Made by a program: the position numbers and the translations under genes
Shown here: in pieces, positions 11,826 through 24,424 of the stretch
How positions within the stretch are numbered: the stretch's first letter is position 1
How the letters are laid out: every line of letters begins with the position of its first letter
From: Blasia pusilla
Taxonomy: Eukaryota; Marchantiophyta; Marchantiopsida; Blasiales
Direction of reading: 5' to 3'
Length of the DNA: 64,000 nucleotides
NCBI GenBank assembly: GCA_050084515.1
Contig: CM114271.1
Location: forward strand, 24,118,001-24,182,000
The notes under the pieces: generated by a model
Database searches by the model: none
What the model saw: the letters and a program-made list of their open reading frames with translations, nothing else
Told to the model about the DNA's origin: nothing

Positions 11826-13599
11826 TCCAATGACTTACAACCACACACTACATTTTGTTGAGTATGGTTGGTATAACATGCTCATACCTTTCTAGTGGGC
11901 TAAGCATGCTTTGATGACTATATATTGCACTCAGCTGTTGACATATTTTACATTCCATGTTTACAAATAGCCTTTATGTGCAGTTCACGGTTATCCACCT
12001 ATCAGTACTAAAATTTTTCATTGGCTCATACTAGAGTACATAGAAGACACCAAACGTTGTATTGAAACTATATATCGTATTCGTTTCAACATACTTGCAT
12101 TTTATATTATTTGTAGTGTATCAAATGCATTTTTCGTACTCAACAGCACTTATGACCACTTGTAGACTTTCATTTCAATGTGTGCATTTTACACCACAAG
12201 TCGACCCATCTATACAACTTACACAATATACTTAGTACATTTTATACACTGGCTTCCAATCTACGCTCACCACTTGTATATGTATTTTCAACTCATAATT
12301 ACAATTTTTATTCTACTTCCTATTTGTAAAATTTAGATGCACTGTCAGTTAGGCCAACTCCATTTCATTTTTGCATTGTGTATACTTGTTGCTCATAGAT
12401 GTTGGAAAGGTATATTTTTGGACCACAATATTCATGTATTCAGATTGCACCAATGTTTTAAATGGTATCAAAAAATTATGCAATTTGTAATGCAAATTCA
12501 TCTTTTGAGTGATTGATTATCCTTTGCGTTGCAATCGTGTAGAGTGTGCAACTTTAAGAACACGGATGCATGCCTTGCAGAAATATCGTCATTTTATTCT
12601 TCTTAGCAATCTTGAGAGGACCATACATCGATGTGAACAAATATGGAGTCAGTTTGAATTTTAAGAGTAGTTTCAGAAAATGTGGTATATCCGACAGCCA
12701 TAACAGCTGTACACTTATTTCCAATTCAAATTGTTTCTTACAATAACAGAGTTCAAAAAATTTGTTCGCCATCTGTGATTAATCAACTAGTGACTAGAGA
12801 CTTTGGCATGATCATTGTTCGTATAGTAAATGTTGAGTGAGTATTCAGATATCCATGCTGCTGCATGTACCCTTTGGCTCTGAATTGAAGTAAATGCTCA
12901 TCCTTGTCACAGGTTTTACAAAGACAATATCTTTTCATTTGAACTTTAAAATATGTCAAATTTCCAATTACGAGCCAGACTCATTAGACACAATAATGCC
13001 ATTTACAGACGGTTTGTTATACAAAGTAATGTCAATCAAAGTCGTGACCATAGTCTATGATTACATAGTACACAACAACCACCTCATCAATGCCAATATT
13101 AGTTGTGTGTATGCACCCGTTTAATTAATAACTTGCTACTTCTTTCATCACTTAAACGGCTAAGGTGCGTTAAGTTTTGTTTTTGCAGCTTGCCAAAAGT
13201 TCAGACCCTATGATTTTTCCCATGTCAATGCATTTTGTAATGTTGAGGCACGTGCACTTTTGGTGAAGTTCTTATCTATATGTCGGCATCTTTGAACCTA
13301 TATTGGCACAATAGTATTAACATCGGTATACTTTGACAAGAGTTTTGTATCTCTGGTTGTATTTGGAAAAAGCTAATAACACATTCTAACATTATTCAAT
13401 AACAAACTAGCAAATTGCACTCATCGATCCAATATATCAACTACACCGTCACACTATCATAGCCTACATTATTATAATAAGGTATTTCATCCTCATACCA
13501 ACTATAATCATCTACCGCGAGACCTTATGGCACTTCAAAAATGATTGCACTTTCTTTTTCCATAATTTTGTTATTAATCCTAACAACTAACCAATATTA

Positions 13600-14050
13600 C
13601 TTTCTCCATTTACACCAATTCTTATATGCGGAATCCAACCTTTCCGCTACAACATCCACCTCAATACATCTTCTTTACAACATTAAATATCCCATTCTCA
13701 CCCTTCTCACATGTACTTTCTCCAACACCCTCACAACGATTCCTTTCTACTATGTTCAATCCAACTTTTACATATTACCTACTCTACAAGATTTTACTTG
13801 AACCCACCACACAATTCCTTCTTTTTCCAAAATTATGTAATTGATCCTAAGTAATGCCCAATATTAATCTCTCAATTTATAACATACCATCACATGCACA
13901 AGACACCACCAAACTACAACACCCACTTCAATACATCTTCTTAACAAACATTAGCACTACCACTCTCACCACTTTCTCCAACAGCCTCACAACATTTCCT
14001 TTCTGCTTTATTCACTCCACCTTTTCTTTCATTACCTACTCTACAAAGAT
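13600..14050. repeat. Imperfect direct repeat, pyrimidine-rich
   Basis: Two diverged copies, about 13640-13800 and 13900-14050. They share CTCAATACATCTTCTT / TTCAATACATCTTCTT, the run TTTCTCCAACA(C/G)CCTCACAAC, and ATTACCTACTCTACAA. Strongly strand-asymmetric (C+T rich on the plus strand). Function unknown. It lies just upstream of the SLU7 promoter region. Confidence 0.6.
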
Positions 14051-14099
14051 ATACGTTTTGGCCGCATTGTTGTTAGGTGGTCCACGGAATCGCGCTCTT

Positions 14100-14567
14100 A
14101 GTTGTGACGCATCTTGAAACGAAGCGGGTGTAGTTTCAAGCCCTAGTATGAGGAGTACGGAGACGCGGCTGAGGGACGAGAGGGACCAATCGAAGGCTTG
14201 GGAGAGGTTTCCGGGAGGAGAGTGTAAGTGAAAGTCGGGTCACTGGAAATCATGTTCATTGTGGAGTAGTAGCGGTAAGCACTCGACCCATTGAGGCGGG
14301 GGACTATTCTACGCTGTGGACCGGGGCCGGTGTTAGAGGGATGTCGTCTCTGAATGACGAGAAGAATTGCGTGAGGGTTGCCTGCAAACGGAATCAGACG
14401 GGAGGCATGTTTGTATCGATCGTAGGTCTCGCGATTAGGCGTATATAGGTAGGAAAGGACGGAACAGAGACGGTCCGGGCTTACTGTTAGGTTTCCGGAG
14501 AGTCGCAAGTCTCAGAAAGGGCGGAGCCCGTGGAACGAAGTCACATTGAAGCAAGCGGTCTCTCATC
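14100..14567 (+). promoter_or_regulatory. SLU7 promoter / 5' UTR region
   Basis: Composition changes sharply near 14050 from AT-rich to mixed G-rich sequence and stays so up to the SLU7 ATG at 14568. No TATA box was recognised. The transcription start cannot be placed from the sequence alone. Confidence 0.4.
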
Positions 14568-17500
14568 ATGGCAACAGCGTCAGGCATGTACCTCAGGGGG
14601 TTTATTCTCGTGCGGACGTTTTTGACGCTTCTTTGAAATTGTGGCGAATCGTGGATGAATGTTTGGAGGTGTCAATTTCGAACATCCGCGGAGGTGGTGA
14701 ATTGTCATAATGTGTTCGGGCTTATGGTTGAGATTCACAAGGGATCTCGAAGGGATTTCTTTCAATTTTATGAATTGCATTTTGTGGTTGCAGCTGCGTT
14801 CAAGTCCCGAGAAGACCATAGGAAGCAGTTGGAGTTGGAGGAGGCTCGAAAGGCCGGACTTGCTCCTGCAGAGCTCGATGAAGATGGAAAGGAGATCAAT
14901 CCTCACATTCCGCAGTACATGTCCTCTGCTCCATGGTACCTTAACGCGGAAAGACCGGTACGTCGAATTGGAGGGAAGGAACGGGTTAAGCACGGGGTTT
15001 GAAGTTGTGATTGAGACAGAAATCTTCGTCATGGTCACAAATTCCCAAGATTATAATCAGTCAGGATGTGGGGGCCCGTATCTTGTTGATTAAGCCTGGC
15101 TCTCGTCCATTTATGTTCAGGAACTTGAATGGATTGATGCCATTTCTGCAACATGTTAAGTACATAGTTGAAGATCTAGATGGTCGAGCTGGATCAGTAG
15201 AGTTACCCGTGGAGAGTGGCTTTGATGACCTCTCTAATGTCTGTTACGGTATTTGTTCACCAGAGTTTGAAGCATCAACGGAAATGGAAGTCTGATCCAA
15301 ACTATACAAAGGATTGGTATGATCGAGGTGCAAAAGTCTTTCAAGCTGAAAAGTTTCGACCAGGTGCTTGCATTAAGTAAGCGTTCTTCACGAGTTGGAG
15401 CATATGGCTGGGTTTTAGGGTTGATTGGGGTTTCTTGAGCACAAGTGGAGCTAAGGACGCTTACGTTGGAATTAACACTTTCCTCTTCACGATCAGGAGT
15501 TTTGTTGGACTCCCAAGTAGCCCACCTGGGTTTACAGCTTGCACTATTGCAGGCTGGCAAAGATTGCACTCTGCTGACTCTCATCAATACACTTGTGTTT
15601 TTTTGCAGCTGTGGGGCTATGAGCCATGATGTCAAGACATGTATGGAAAGACCTCGGAAGATTGGAGCCAAGTGGACTAACAAGCGCATAGCAGCCGATG
15701 AGAAGGTCGAAGCGTTTGAGCTTGATTACGATGGCAAGCGGGACAGATGGAATGGTTATGACCCAGCAACGTATGCTCGAGTCATAGATTCCTATGAAAT
15801 GAGGGACGATGCCAGAAGAAAGTATCAAAAGGAGCAGCAGATGAAGAAAATGGAGCAGAAAAATGCTGTTCCGGCGAGGGAGAAAGATAAAGGAGAAGGC
15901 AGCGACGATGAGGATGAGGATGAAGATATTGAGGTAGATGAAGCAAAGGTCGACGAATCGAAACAAATGGATTTTGCCAAGGTTGAAAAACGTGTGCGAA
16001 CTACAGGTGGTGGAAGCACTGGAACTGTCCGGTAAGTTTCAATATGATGGGACATATTTTTCGAGGTTTTTCTTCCAAACTCTATTTCTTTTTCTTGGAA
16101 CAAGAGTTTTTGATGTTTTTTTAAACCTGTATCGATCCATCTATGTTTATGGTCTTGATTGGAGTATACTCTACCTGGAGAGGGGATACTGACCTGGTAT
16201 GCCTTGCTAGTTGTCCAATTTCGACAAAGCTCTAGTGAGTGATTGACATTCAAGTTGATTATTGGAATGAAGTTTACCTGTAGATAGATTTAGTGTACTG
16301 AACTTCTGACATCATGTTTCTTACCTATACAGAAATCTTCGAATTCGAGAGGATACTGCGAAGTACCTCCTGAATTTGGATGTGAACTCTGCTTACTATG
16401 ATCCCAAAACAAGGTCCATGCGCGAAGATCCACTTCCCGAGACTGATCCCAATGAAAAGTTCTATGCGGTAAGTTTAATATGTCGCAACCATTATTACAT
16501 TCATGAACCCAGTTTTCTCTACAGGCAATTACTCTGAAGATGTTGACTAATGTTGAGTTATTATGTTGGTCCTCGCAGGGAGACAACCAAAACCGTGTCA
16601 GTGGACAAGCTCAAGAGTTTAAGCAACTCAATATTCATGCCTGGGAGGCATATGAGAAGGGACAAGATATTCATTTGCAGGCTGCTCCATCTCAAGCTGA
16701 ACTTCTTCATCGAGAATTTAAAATCAAAAAGGAGAAGCTTAAAAGTCAAACGGAGGAGGATATTCTTCAGAAGTATGGCAATGCTGCAGAAGAAGACAAA
16801 CCGGACATGGAATTATTATTAGGTCAAACAGAGCGACAAGTGGAGTATGACAGGGCGGGTCGCATTATAAAAGGGCAGGTAGTTATCATTGAACTATAAA
16901 ATGAATGTTTTTTCTGGCCATGAGTTTTTTCCTTCTCAACTTCTGGAAATGGTCTGTATGCACCTATTTTCCATTGTATTGTATTGAGATAAGTGTTCCA
17001 TCTCAATTTATGGATGGTAAGTGATAATATAGAGAAATGACACTAGTGGTACTTTTGTAGCAGAATGTGGTAGCTGTGGGTGAACAGAAGCTGAATATGG
17101 CTCTGAGTTTTTGTTGTTGAATGGTGTTATTGCAGGAAAAAGCTGTTCCTAAGAGTAAATATGAAGAGGACGTGTACATCAATAATCATACCATGGTGTG
17201 GGGCTCATGGTGGAAGGATGGCCAATGGGGCTTTAAATGTTGTAAGCAGTTTACACGGAATAGTTACTGCACTGGGCAAGCTGGAATTGATGCTGCGGAG
17301 GCCTCTGCTGATTTGATGCAAAGTAATATTGAGAAGAAAGAGGCATTGTCAGGTATGACTCAAACCATAACTACAACACAGCTGAATTAGAGGTGGGATC
17401 AGTTCCAGCTGATTCTGGATGAGCGATGATGCTATGATTAGGCAAATGTTCGTGTATGTGTCCTGTGATAACAGGGACCACGGTTACGGTTGTAAGAAAC

Positions 17501-18373
17501 CTTGTGCATGAGTTTGCAAACTAACTTGTTTTTTGGTCCATGCCTACTTCCAATTGCTGTCCCCCGAATTGGATTTTTTGTGGTTGGTAAAGTTAGTGCA
17601 TGGGAAATAAGCGACACAACTCATTGACAAGTGCTCATTCCCCTTAGTTTGTGGAAACGTTACAGAAAAGTCCCCAACAAAAGAGGAGAAGAATTTAGCA
17701 ACCTGGGGAACAGAGGTTGCAGATGATCTTGTGCTTGACCAGAAGAAGCTGAAGGCTGCCCTTAAGAAGGTCAGCAATCTCCTGGCCATGGATTTGCAAT
17801 GCGATGGTTTCCAAAATGGTTTCTCTTACTTCATCATGTATGGTGTTGAAGGAAAAAAAATACAATCTTATGTCCAGCATTTTGAAAACAACAGGTGGCA
17901 GAAGTCGGTGCTTGAGCGGTCTTTTCAGTCTCTCTTTCTCCTGCTATCTCTGATTTGAAGTTTCCCCAAGCAATCACAGTGTTGCTAGTTCTAGGTGTCG
18001 GAGTGTTTACAGAACATGGTGTGCTCTGTATTGAAATGTTCAGGAAGATGAACGAGTGAAGGAGGAGAAAGATGAGCGGAAGCGCAAGTACAATGTGACA
18101 CACACAGATGAGGTATGAACTCTTCTAGAGTCAGTGGCTAGGGCCCAGGGAGGGCAGTGTTGTCGATTTTGACACTCTGCTAGTTGGACATTTTTCAGAG
18201 GAGAATATTGTGCAAGTGACTGCCACACAGTGAGTTTTATTCTCAAGTTTGCAAAGAACTAACCCAGTAAGTGACTTGGAATTGGATTGCCTGTACAGGT
18301 CACAGCAGAGGATATGGAGGCGTATAGGATGAAGAAGGTTCACTTTGATGACCCCATGAAAGACTTCCTTTAG
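14568..18373 (+). CDS. SLU7: Pre-mRNA-splicing factor SLU7, 10 exons, intact
   Basis: Second-step splicing factor that helps select the 3' splice site; nuclear. Exons: 14568-14583, 14794-14957, 15264-15376, 15609-16031, 16333-16468, 16579-16878, 17136-17352, 17666-17769, 18044-18112, 18299-18373. They join in frame to 538 codons plus stop, close to the usual plant length. Start [16 protein letters not shown]. Domains: [19 protein letters not shown] (about 22-40); the CCHC zinc knuckle [14 protein letters not shown] (96-109, spacing 2-4-4), whose codons span intron 3; [17 protein letters not shown]; a Lys/Glu/Asp-rich stretch (about 175-220); [29 protein letters not shown]; and the C-terminus [19 protein letters not shown]. 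All introns are 110-313 bp and GT-AG, except intron 1, which starts GC. No stops or frameshifts. Confidence 0.95.
14584..14793 (+). other. SLU7 intron 1, GC-AG type
   Basis: The donor reads AG|GCATGT and the acceptor TTGCAG|CTGCG. Joining ...TCAG to CTGCG gives the Ala codon needed for [13 protein letters not shown]. No GT donor nearby keeps both the frame and the conserved start. GC-AG is a known minor class of U2-type intron. It interrupts after only 16 coding bases. Confidence 0.8.
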
Positions 18374-18760
18374 ATGGGATGGGATGGGGCTTAGAGTACC
18401 TCTGAGGCACTATGTGCAGGACACCACAGATTTTGAAGTTTAGAAGACTCAATGTAGGACCGCTGCCTTGATGCAAAATTAGGACAGTCAGCGAATGCTA
18501 ACCCTGTATATTTGGATTGAAAGCTTGGCAGTCAATGGGATGGTTTGTCGTTGGTAGCTGTGTCATCATGCGAAGTCTGGACTTGGGTTGAAGATTGATG
18601 AGATGTCATTTCTCTGGGTCAGCCAGACTTCCAATAAACCTCCCTAACAGCCTGTATTGAGACCTGTGCCAATGTCAATTGAAGGGAACAGAGGAAAGTA
18701 GTGGCCCAGGGAAAGCAAGAATGCTCGCCTCTCCCCCATACTGTACAATATTGTGTAGTA
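18374..18760 (+). other. SLU7 3' UTR with poly(A) signal
   Basis: Follows the TAG stop at 18371-18373. A canonical AATAAA lies at 18633-18638. The 3' end is an estimate. Confidence 0.5.
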
Positions 18761-21543
18761 CAAGTGAAATATCATATTCTACAGTGCACAAGTTTTGTGT
18801 GTGACCATCATCTTCTTCGAATTATACAAGCAGTCCTCGGGTTTTGTTTTCAGTAAGGCAGAATCAATATTCCAGGTAGGTTGCCTGGTGATGGCTTTGG
18901 GATAAACATTGAAATGCCTGTGGAAATCGCCCTTGGGTCTCACAGAGATATGCAGAGGTGGAGTAATCATGTTTGTGAAGATCTCTTTCCTGGCCTGAAC
19001 CCTTGTTATTAAACACAGGCTCCAAGGGCATACCCTGTGTTTATCTCAGAAAAAGTCTGCACTTGCTAATACACATTTGGTCACAAAGTTCGCACATGTA
19101 AACTCTAAAAAGAATTCACACTTGACATGCAAGGTGGTAGTACCCCTGCCAAACTAGGACTTGCAGATCAACCATGAATATCGCATCTTTCCTAACAGTT
19201 GATGTTGCATGAAGCATTTGACCACAAAATCTTTGGGATCCATTCTCTATGTTTTGTCCTACCAATCGTGAAAGATCTGGATCCAGGTTGTAACAGGGCC
19301 CTAATGCCATATTTCATGCTTTTGGATTCCATACACTTGAATGCAACTCCGGATGTAGTGTCTTCATTTTTCAGGCTTGTGATGTTACAACCTTTTCAGA
19401 AACTTTGGGCTCTCTTCCCTACGTTTTATCATGACGCACATGGCCTAAACTCCATATTAAATTCTGAGATTTTCACATCTTTTTTTTCCCCTATTACAAT
19501 TATGGGCAATTATCTTGATTTGGTCTTGCTTACAAATACATGAACCACCGGATTTCTAATCTAGTCATCCAAAGGTTGCACAATCTCTACTTGATATTGG
19601 ATATTTACATTGCTACTTAACTACTCTTAAGATTAACCATGTTGATATTTGACATTCATCTCCTCACTGGCATCCTTAATCATAATAGGCCCGCAATAAG
19701 AGGAGAAAATTAAATTAATAGTCTTAATAAAGAAGTTTAAGGAGTTATGCTTGTATGACGTGAAGGGTTTATCAAGTGATGTGTTAGAATAGATTTAACA
19801 TATTTTGCATGGAGCCATGGAGTTAAGGACCTCCACACAAACTGCATCCTTATTCTTAATAAAACATATTTTCTTATATTATTAATAAAATATAAGAAAA
19901 TATGTTACATACCCTATTTTCCCAAAGAGCCATTTAATCGAGGAACGAAAACAATAGTGTTTGTTCCTATGTTGAGTTTTCTCTTTGTTCAAATTCCATC
20001 CAAATTCTACTTAAAACATGGAAAAGTTCTACTTCTACATGGAAAAGACCATTTTTTAAATCTTTAATATTTGCTAAAAAAAACCAAGTTAGAATACATA
20101 GACATTAACCTAAGGCGCTCAACGAGTGCAAGATAATAGTTGGTAATGCATTGACAACCACAATTTTTTTTCTTGTAATGCTAAAAATATCTATTTTTGG
20201 ACATTCATGGGAGACCCACAAACTTCTTGTTGTTGTTTAAGAGTGACATCAGCAAATGCTTTTCCTATTTTTGGAATTTTTTGTTCAAGTTTTCTCCAAA
20301 TTTGTTTTTTTTTTCTCATGGAAAAATTAAAATGCATGCACTATGCAAAGTGGGCCTTTGTCTTAAGTTGGTGATAATGAAAAAAAATTGGTTATTGGTT
20401 ATAAGAAGATATAAATTTTTTTTTTCAATGTCAAATGCAAAACTTCCGTACTTGTATATATTATTTGTGTATATTTGTCTACGATTGATTGTACTTATAT
20501 GTGTTGTGTTACTTCATCCCAAGTACTAGCTATATTGATATTGATTACCTACATCTTAGCTAGTGTTATCTTTGGATTGCTCTTCCTTCAATGAGTGGGT
20601 GGGCCACTATTGGGAGTAGTTGACAATCGTCTATAACCTGAGTTGCGTTTGTAAGGGCCTCCCTCCTATTGTGGCCACTTTTTGACCGCCTATTCAAGCC
20701 ATGATATGTGGCTTTTGAGTGCAGATACATTGGTGCCTAACCTAATATGCGATCGTGCTAACGAATTGATAGAGGTCATTTCTATAGGTTTTCACGATCG
20801 GTTTCTCTAATGTCGTACTTTTTAGGTCCTCCTATGTCTAGCTGATTCCAACATTTGGTAATTCAAAGCGATATCTCAGAGTCCTCCTCATCCTTGTATC
20901 ATGAGCTATATGACAGAGCCAAGACACACCCTAAACGCACTACTACTATGTGAGTCTTTGGTGATTACTCCAATTTTGGGAGTCACTACATCCACAAAAC
21001 AGTGAGAATACAGGCCGACGAAGATCGATGAGTGTCACTTGCAAAAAAAACCCCTTTGCGAGGTAATCACGAGTGCACTCTACAACCATGGAGACTCACA
21101 AGAATGGAAAGAAATTTAATAACAAAAAAAGCTCCAACCCCTTTGCAGAACCCCTTCATTTTCTACCATACGATTTCAAGAATTCAAGTGTTAGTCAAGG
21201 ATTTTTAATTTTTCCTACTCTCAAGACTTTGTGGGACAAGAGCTCCCAAGATGTTAGTCTAGTTTTGTTCTTCTTCTTCCACTTTTCTCCCATAGATAGT
21301 GGGACCGATCATATTGGAAGTGGACATACATAGATTCCAAACCACATCGATATTGGATCCAAATATCTTCTTGATAGGAAGACGCATGAATATGTGTTTG
21401 TTGATTGCGACATGTGCTCTAAGTTGGTACATTATTATTCCCTTGAACTTACTTTATTTTATAATTGAATTATTTTTAGTTTTACGAATTGGCTTATACC
21501 AATTTATTTGGATGTGGAAGCATAAGATTATGCACTCATCTAA
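18760..21543. other. AT-rich intergenic region downstream of SLU7
   Basis: About 2.8 kb without a recognisable gene, RNA or transposon protein. Long A/T runs occur around 20030-20530. The one clear structure is the hairpin at 19863-19906. Confidence 0.5.
19863..19906. repeat. Perfect 18-bp inverted repeat (hairpin)
   Basis: The arm AACATATTTTCTTATATT (19863-19880) is followed by the 8-nt loop ATTAATAA and the exact reverse complement (19889-19906). Almost pure A+T. It could be a cruciform, a MITE relic or a foldback; no target duplication is evident. Confidence 0.85.
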
Positions 21544-22543
21544 TGTCGTGCGCCTACTCTCCTTGAACGTCAATCTCTAGTATTGCGGAAGCGTACGTTC
21601 AGTAGGACACGCTCTCATCGCCGACTTGCATCCAAACGCACCCACATTAGTCTGGCTTTGGGTCAAGCCGTCTTCCAACCCACCGAGTCTTCTACTCGGA
21701 GTCTTATCAAGCTCAACCTTCCTTACTTCCTAGGTTCCCAACATCGCAAGTCCTTCAAGACTTGGAACAGACTTTCTGGTTAGTCCACGAACCTAAAACA
21801 ACACCTGCGCGCCTAGCGGTTCCAACTGTCCAACGGACCTCGTGCGAGTTCCTAACCGGGACCCAAGTAATTGAGTCACGGGTTGGAATCCAAGAGGGCT
21901 CTCTAAAATCACGTCAATAGACTTGGTTCAGGTTTTCAAGCCCAACTCCAAACTCCTGATCCGTTCCATGCCCTTGAACCGCCCCGCGGCGCCCAAAGTG
22001 GGGTTCGAGTCCCAAGCACCCTTGGAGACCTTCCCCATTACTAGTACTTCTGGGGTTCTCCAATAACCCCTCCCCTTTAGAAAAGGATGGTCGAGCCCTT
22101 CATTGTGGCCCTCAACCCGACTCTACTTACAGTCGTTTTCGGGTTGTTTCTCAACCGCTACTTATGCGTTTGTAGAGATCTTTAGTGCGTCTGAACCGGC
22201 TTTCCATAAGCTTTTCAACACACTTATTCATCCCAAATGCATCTTGGTGCTAAAAGTTATGGCCATAAATACAGTCGGAAACTCTCAAACGCAAGTGGCG
22301 TCCCAAATCCGGATTCCTTCCTTTGGCGACCCACTTCCTAGACTTGACTCCTCTCAAGTCTTGATCCGCCTTTGGTCCAGGTTTCTCAATCGCGACCACA
22401 ACCTATGAAACGCGAAGCCTCACTTGCGTCTCGTCTCTTGTCTCTTCTCCGAGACCACTCCAACGCGCAAACCATCTTAGAGTGAGCCCGCTAGTGTTCC
22501 GATGTTCCGCTTTGGCGCTCGTTTGGTCATGAGGGTCGCGACA
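21544..22543 (-). repeat. Chromovirus 3' LTR
   Basis: 1000 bp, starting TGTCGTGCGC and ending GGGTCGCGACA. Homologous along its length to the solo LTRs at 25158-26166 and 35299-36279 and in the same orientation. On the element strand it is preceded by a purine-rich tract AAAGAGGGGTGAG (22544-22556 reversed), a credible polypurine tract, which also fixes the element as minus-strand. Confidence 0.85.
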
Positions 22544-22556
22544 CTCACCCCTCTTT

Positions 22557-23231
22557 AGAGGTTGATGCCCTCATCAACACAAACCTTTGTTATGTCAAGT
22601 CTATTGGGCAGCCTACCCCTTGACATCGAATTGCGTTTTGGTGGCTAACCCGCAATTCCTCTTAGTCTTAAGTTGTCGCTTTGCACCACTTAGAATTATT
22701 AGCATCTCGTCTTTGATAAGCCTGGACTTGTTCTGAAGAACTAACCTATCAAATAAGCTAACTAAGCGTGCAACCTTAGACTCTTCTGACTCACTCTTGC
22801 AAACATCACACCTATTTACCTGGTCCACAACTCGTACTATTATTGGGTCCCTCTCGTATTCGACTTAGGCGCGTCACTAAGTTTACTTATGTAGCCACAA
22901 GTAAGATCACCCCAAGCCCCAAGACAGACATCATCTGCCCCGCCGACGCTAGGGTGAGCCCGAGTGTAATCCAACACAAGGTCGTATTCTAGGTGCTTAT
23001 CCACATATGAGCTCTCTCTTCAAATACTCCTTGTCTCTCTTCTTGACTTACATCCTAAGCATATGATGAACGACTCATAGCCATACACTACCACATACAA
23101 ATTGCAAGCACTTTAGCATCGAATCTCCAAATCCATGCATTCCTTTATTGCAACACTAGCCTGTTCTAGTTACAATGGCCTTCGGCCCAGATTCCAATGG
23201 TCACAAGTCATGTCCTTAGCTTCTCCCCGTA
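22557..23231 (-). other. Chromovirus 3' untranslated region
   Basis: About 0.7 kb between the polypurine tract and the end of the chromodomain frame. No ORF or motif recognised. Confidence 0.5.
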
Positions 23232-23447
23232 CTAACGTATGTGCTTCTTTTGCGTCCGCTTGAAGTCTCGCAACAACTCTTGTGCGTGTTCCAAATCTGC
23301 CTCCGCAATCCAAGTCGCCTCCTTCACATGGTAGCCTTTCCATTTAACCAAGTACTCATACTTGTTGGCCCGACGCCTCGAACGCAAGATGGTCTCCACC
23401 TCGAACTCCGGTTCTTCATTCGCAATTACCGGTTGCGGTCTCAACAC
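23232..23447 (-). pseudogene. Chromodomain at integrase C-terminus
   Basis: Encodes EFEVETILRSRRRANKYEY, LVKWKGY and ATWIAEADLEHAQELL, a classic chromodomain with the aromatic residues that bind methylated histone H3 tails. In chromoviruses it follows integrase and steers insertion to heterochromatin. It is separated from the integrase frame (starting at 23454) by a stop, so this copy cannot make the fused protein. A further ORF tail, FKRTQKKHIR, completes the C-terminus. Confidence 0.9.
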
Positions 23448-23453
23448 TTGTCT

Positions 23454-24424
23454 TCACTCGAAGCGCCCATTATCTTGAAGATATTTATTCAACAATGACA
23501 CATGAAAGGTCGGGTGAATCTTGAACTCGTCCGATAGCTCCAACATATACACATCCTCAAACGGATTGGCCATAATCACATACGGTCCAACATACTTGGC
23601 CGACAGCTTCGCAAACAAGTCTTTCGGCACAGTGAGATTCTTCACACTCAACCACACTTGCTCTCCAACTTGGAATCGTACTTGGCGCCGACTCTTGTTA
23701 GCATGCTTAACGTACCTCCTTTGAGCCTTTTCAAGACTTTGCCTTGCTTGCTCTTCCCGTTCTCGCATCTCCGCTAACAAACCTTCTGCCGTCACTTGTC
23801 GTGTCCGTGCCAATGTAGTACCCTCCGAAAGGGCTAGGTCAAGAGGCCCTTCTGGCTCTCGTCCATTTTCCAGAAGAAACGGAGATTCTCCAATAGCAGA
23901 ATGCTTGGTCGAGTTGTAGCAGTACTCTGCCATGCTTAGCCACTTGACCCAATCTCGCTGATCCGCACTCACATAATTCCTTAAATACTGATTCACGATC
24001 AAATTTACCTTTTCAGTCTGCCCAACTGTTTGTGGATGGAAGGCATTGTTGAAACTCAACTTGGTCTTAAACCTTCTGAATAAGTGCTTCCAAAAAGCAC
24101 TGGTAAACTTTGGATCTCGATCTGAAACAATACTCCTTGGCAAACCTTGAGTCCGCCACTAGCCATCCAGGAACAATTGCGAAGTCGTATAACCCGTTGG
24201 GAAATCCACCGTTGGCACAAATCTCGTCAACTTGCTAAACCGATCCACAATCACAAGTATAGCGTTGTATCCCTCAGATTCCGGAAGACTCGTGATGAAA
24301 TCCATACTCACACTTTGCAAGGGTCCTTTTGGTATTGGGAAGGGATGGAGCAGATCTTGTCTCTTATCATAAGAAACTCTGTTTGCTTGGCAGGTCACAC
24401 AGGTCTTCACATATTGAGCAGGGG
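23454..24424 (-). pseudogene. Chromovirus integrase
   Basis: Starts with the end of the HHCC zinc finger (KTCVTCQANR, near 24400). Next come the core Asp in SMDFITSLP (near 24300), the second Asp in IVSDRDPKF (near 24125) and the Glu in HPQTVGQTEKVN (near 24025), giving an intact DDE triad. The C-terminal domain has VGEQVWLSVKNL, LSAKYVGPYVI and IHPTFHVSLL. One stop near 24145 and loss of the N-terminus show it is dead. Confidence 0.9.

Larger units (their letters stand above)
10500..14100. other. AT-rich intergenic region
   Basis: About 3.6 kb without a gene that can be supported, apart from the weak ORF at 11457-11825 and the pyrimidine-rich repeat at 13600-14050. No transposon domains or RNA genes were recognised. 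Confidence 0.5.
21544..24424 (-). mobile_element. Truncated chromodomain Ty3/gypsy element (chromovirus)
   Basis: The 3' part of a minus-strand chromovirus: 3' LTR (21544-22543), 3' UTR, chromodomain and integrase. The sequence stops abruptly near 24424, just upstream of the codons YVKTCVTCQ, where the repeat unit of the palindrome-rich region begins. RT, protease, gag and the 5' LTR are missing. The bases flanking the LTR (TCTAA on the left, CTCAC on the right) do not match, as expected for an LTR still attached to an internal region. Confidence 0.85.

Noticed and set aside
13541-14117. Three plus-strand ORFs of 72-87 codons
   Set aside because: They arise from low-complexity C/T-rich repeats; the composition (Thr, Ser, Leu, Phe runs) is not protein-like.
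14143-14508. 121-codon minus-strand ORF upstream of SLU7
   Set aside because: No recognisable domain, no supporting neighbours, and it overlaps the likely SLU7 promoter and 5' UTR. Treated as chance.
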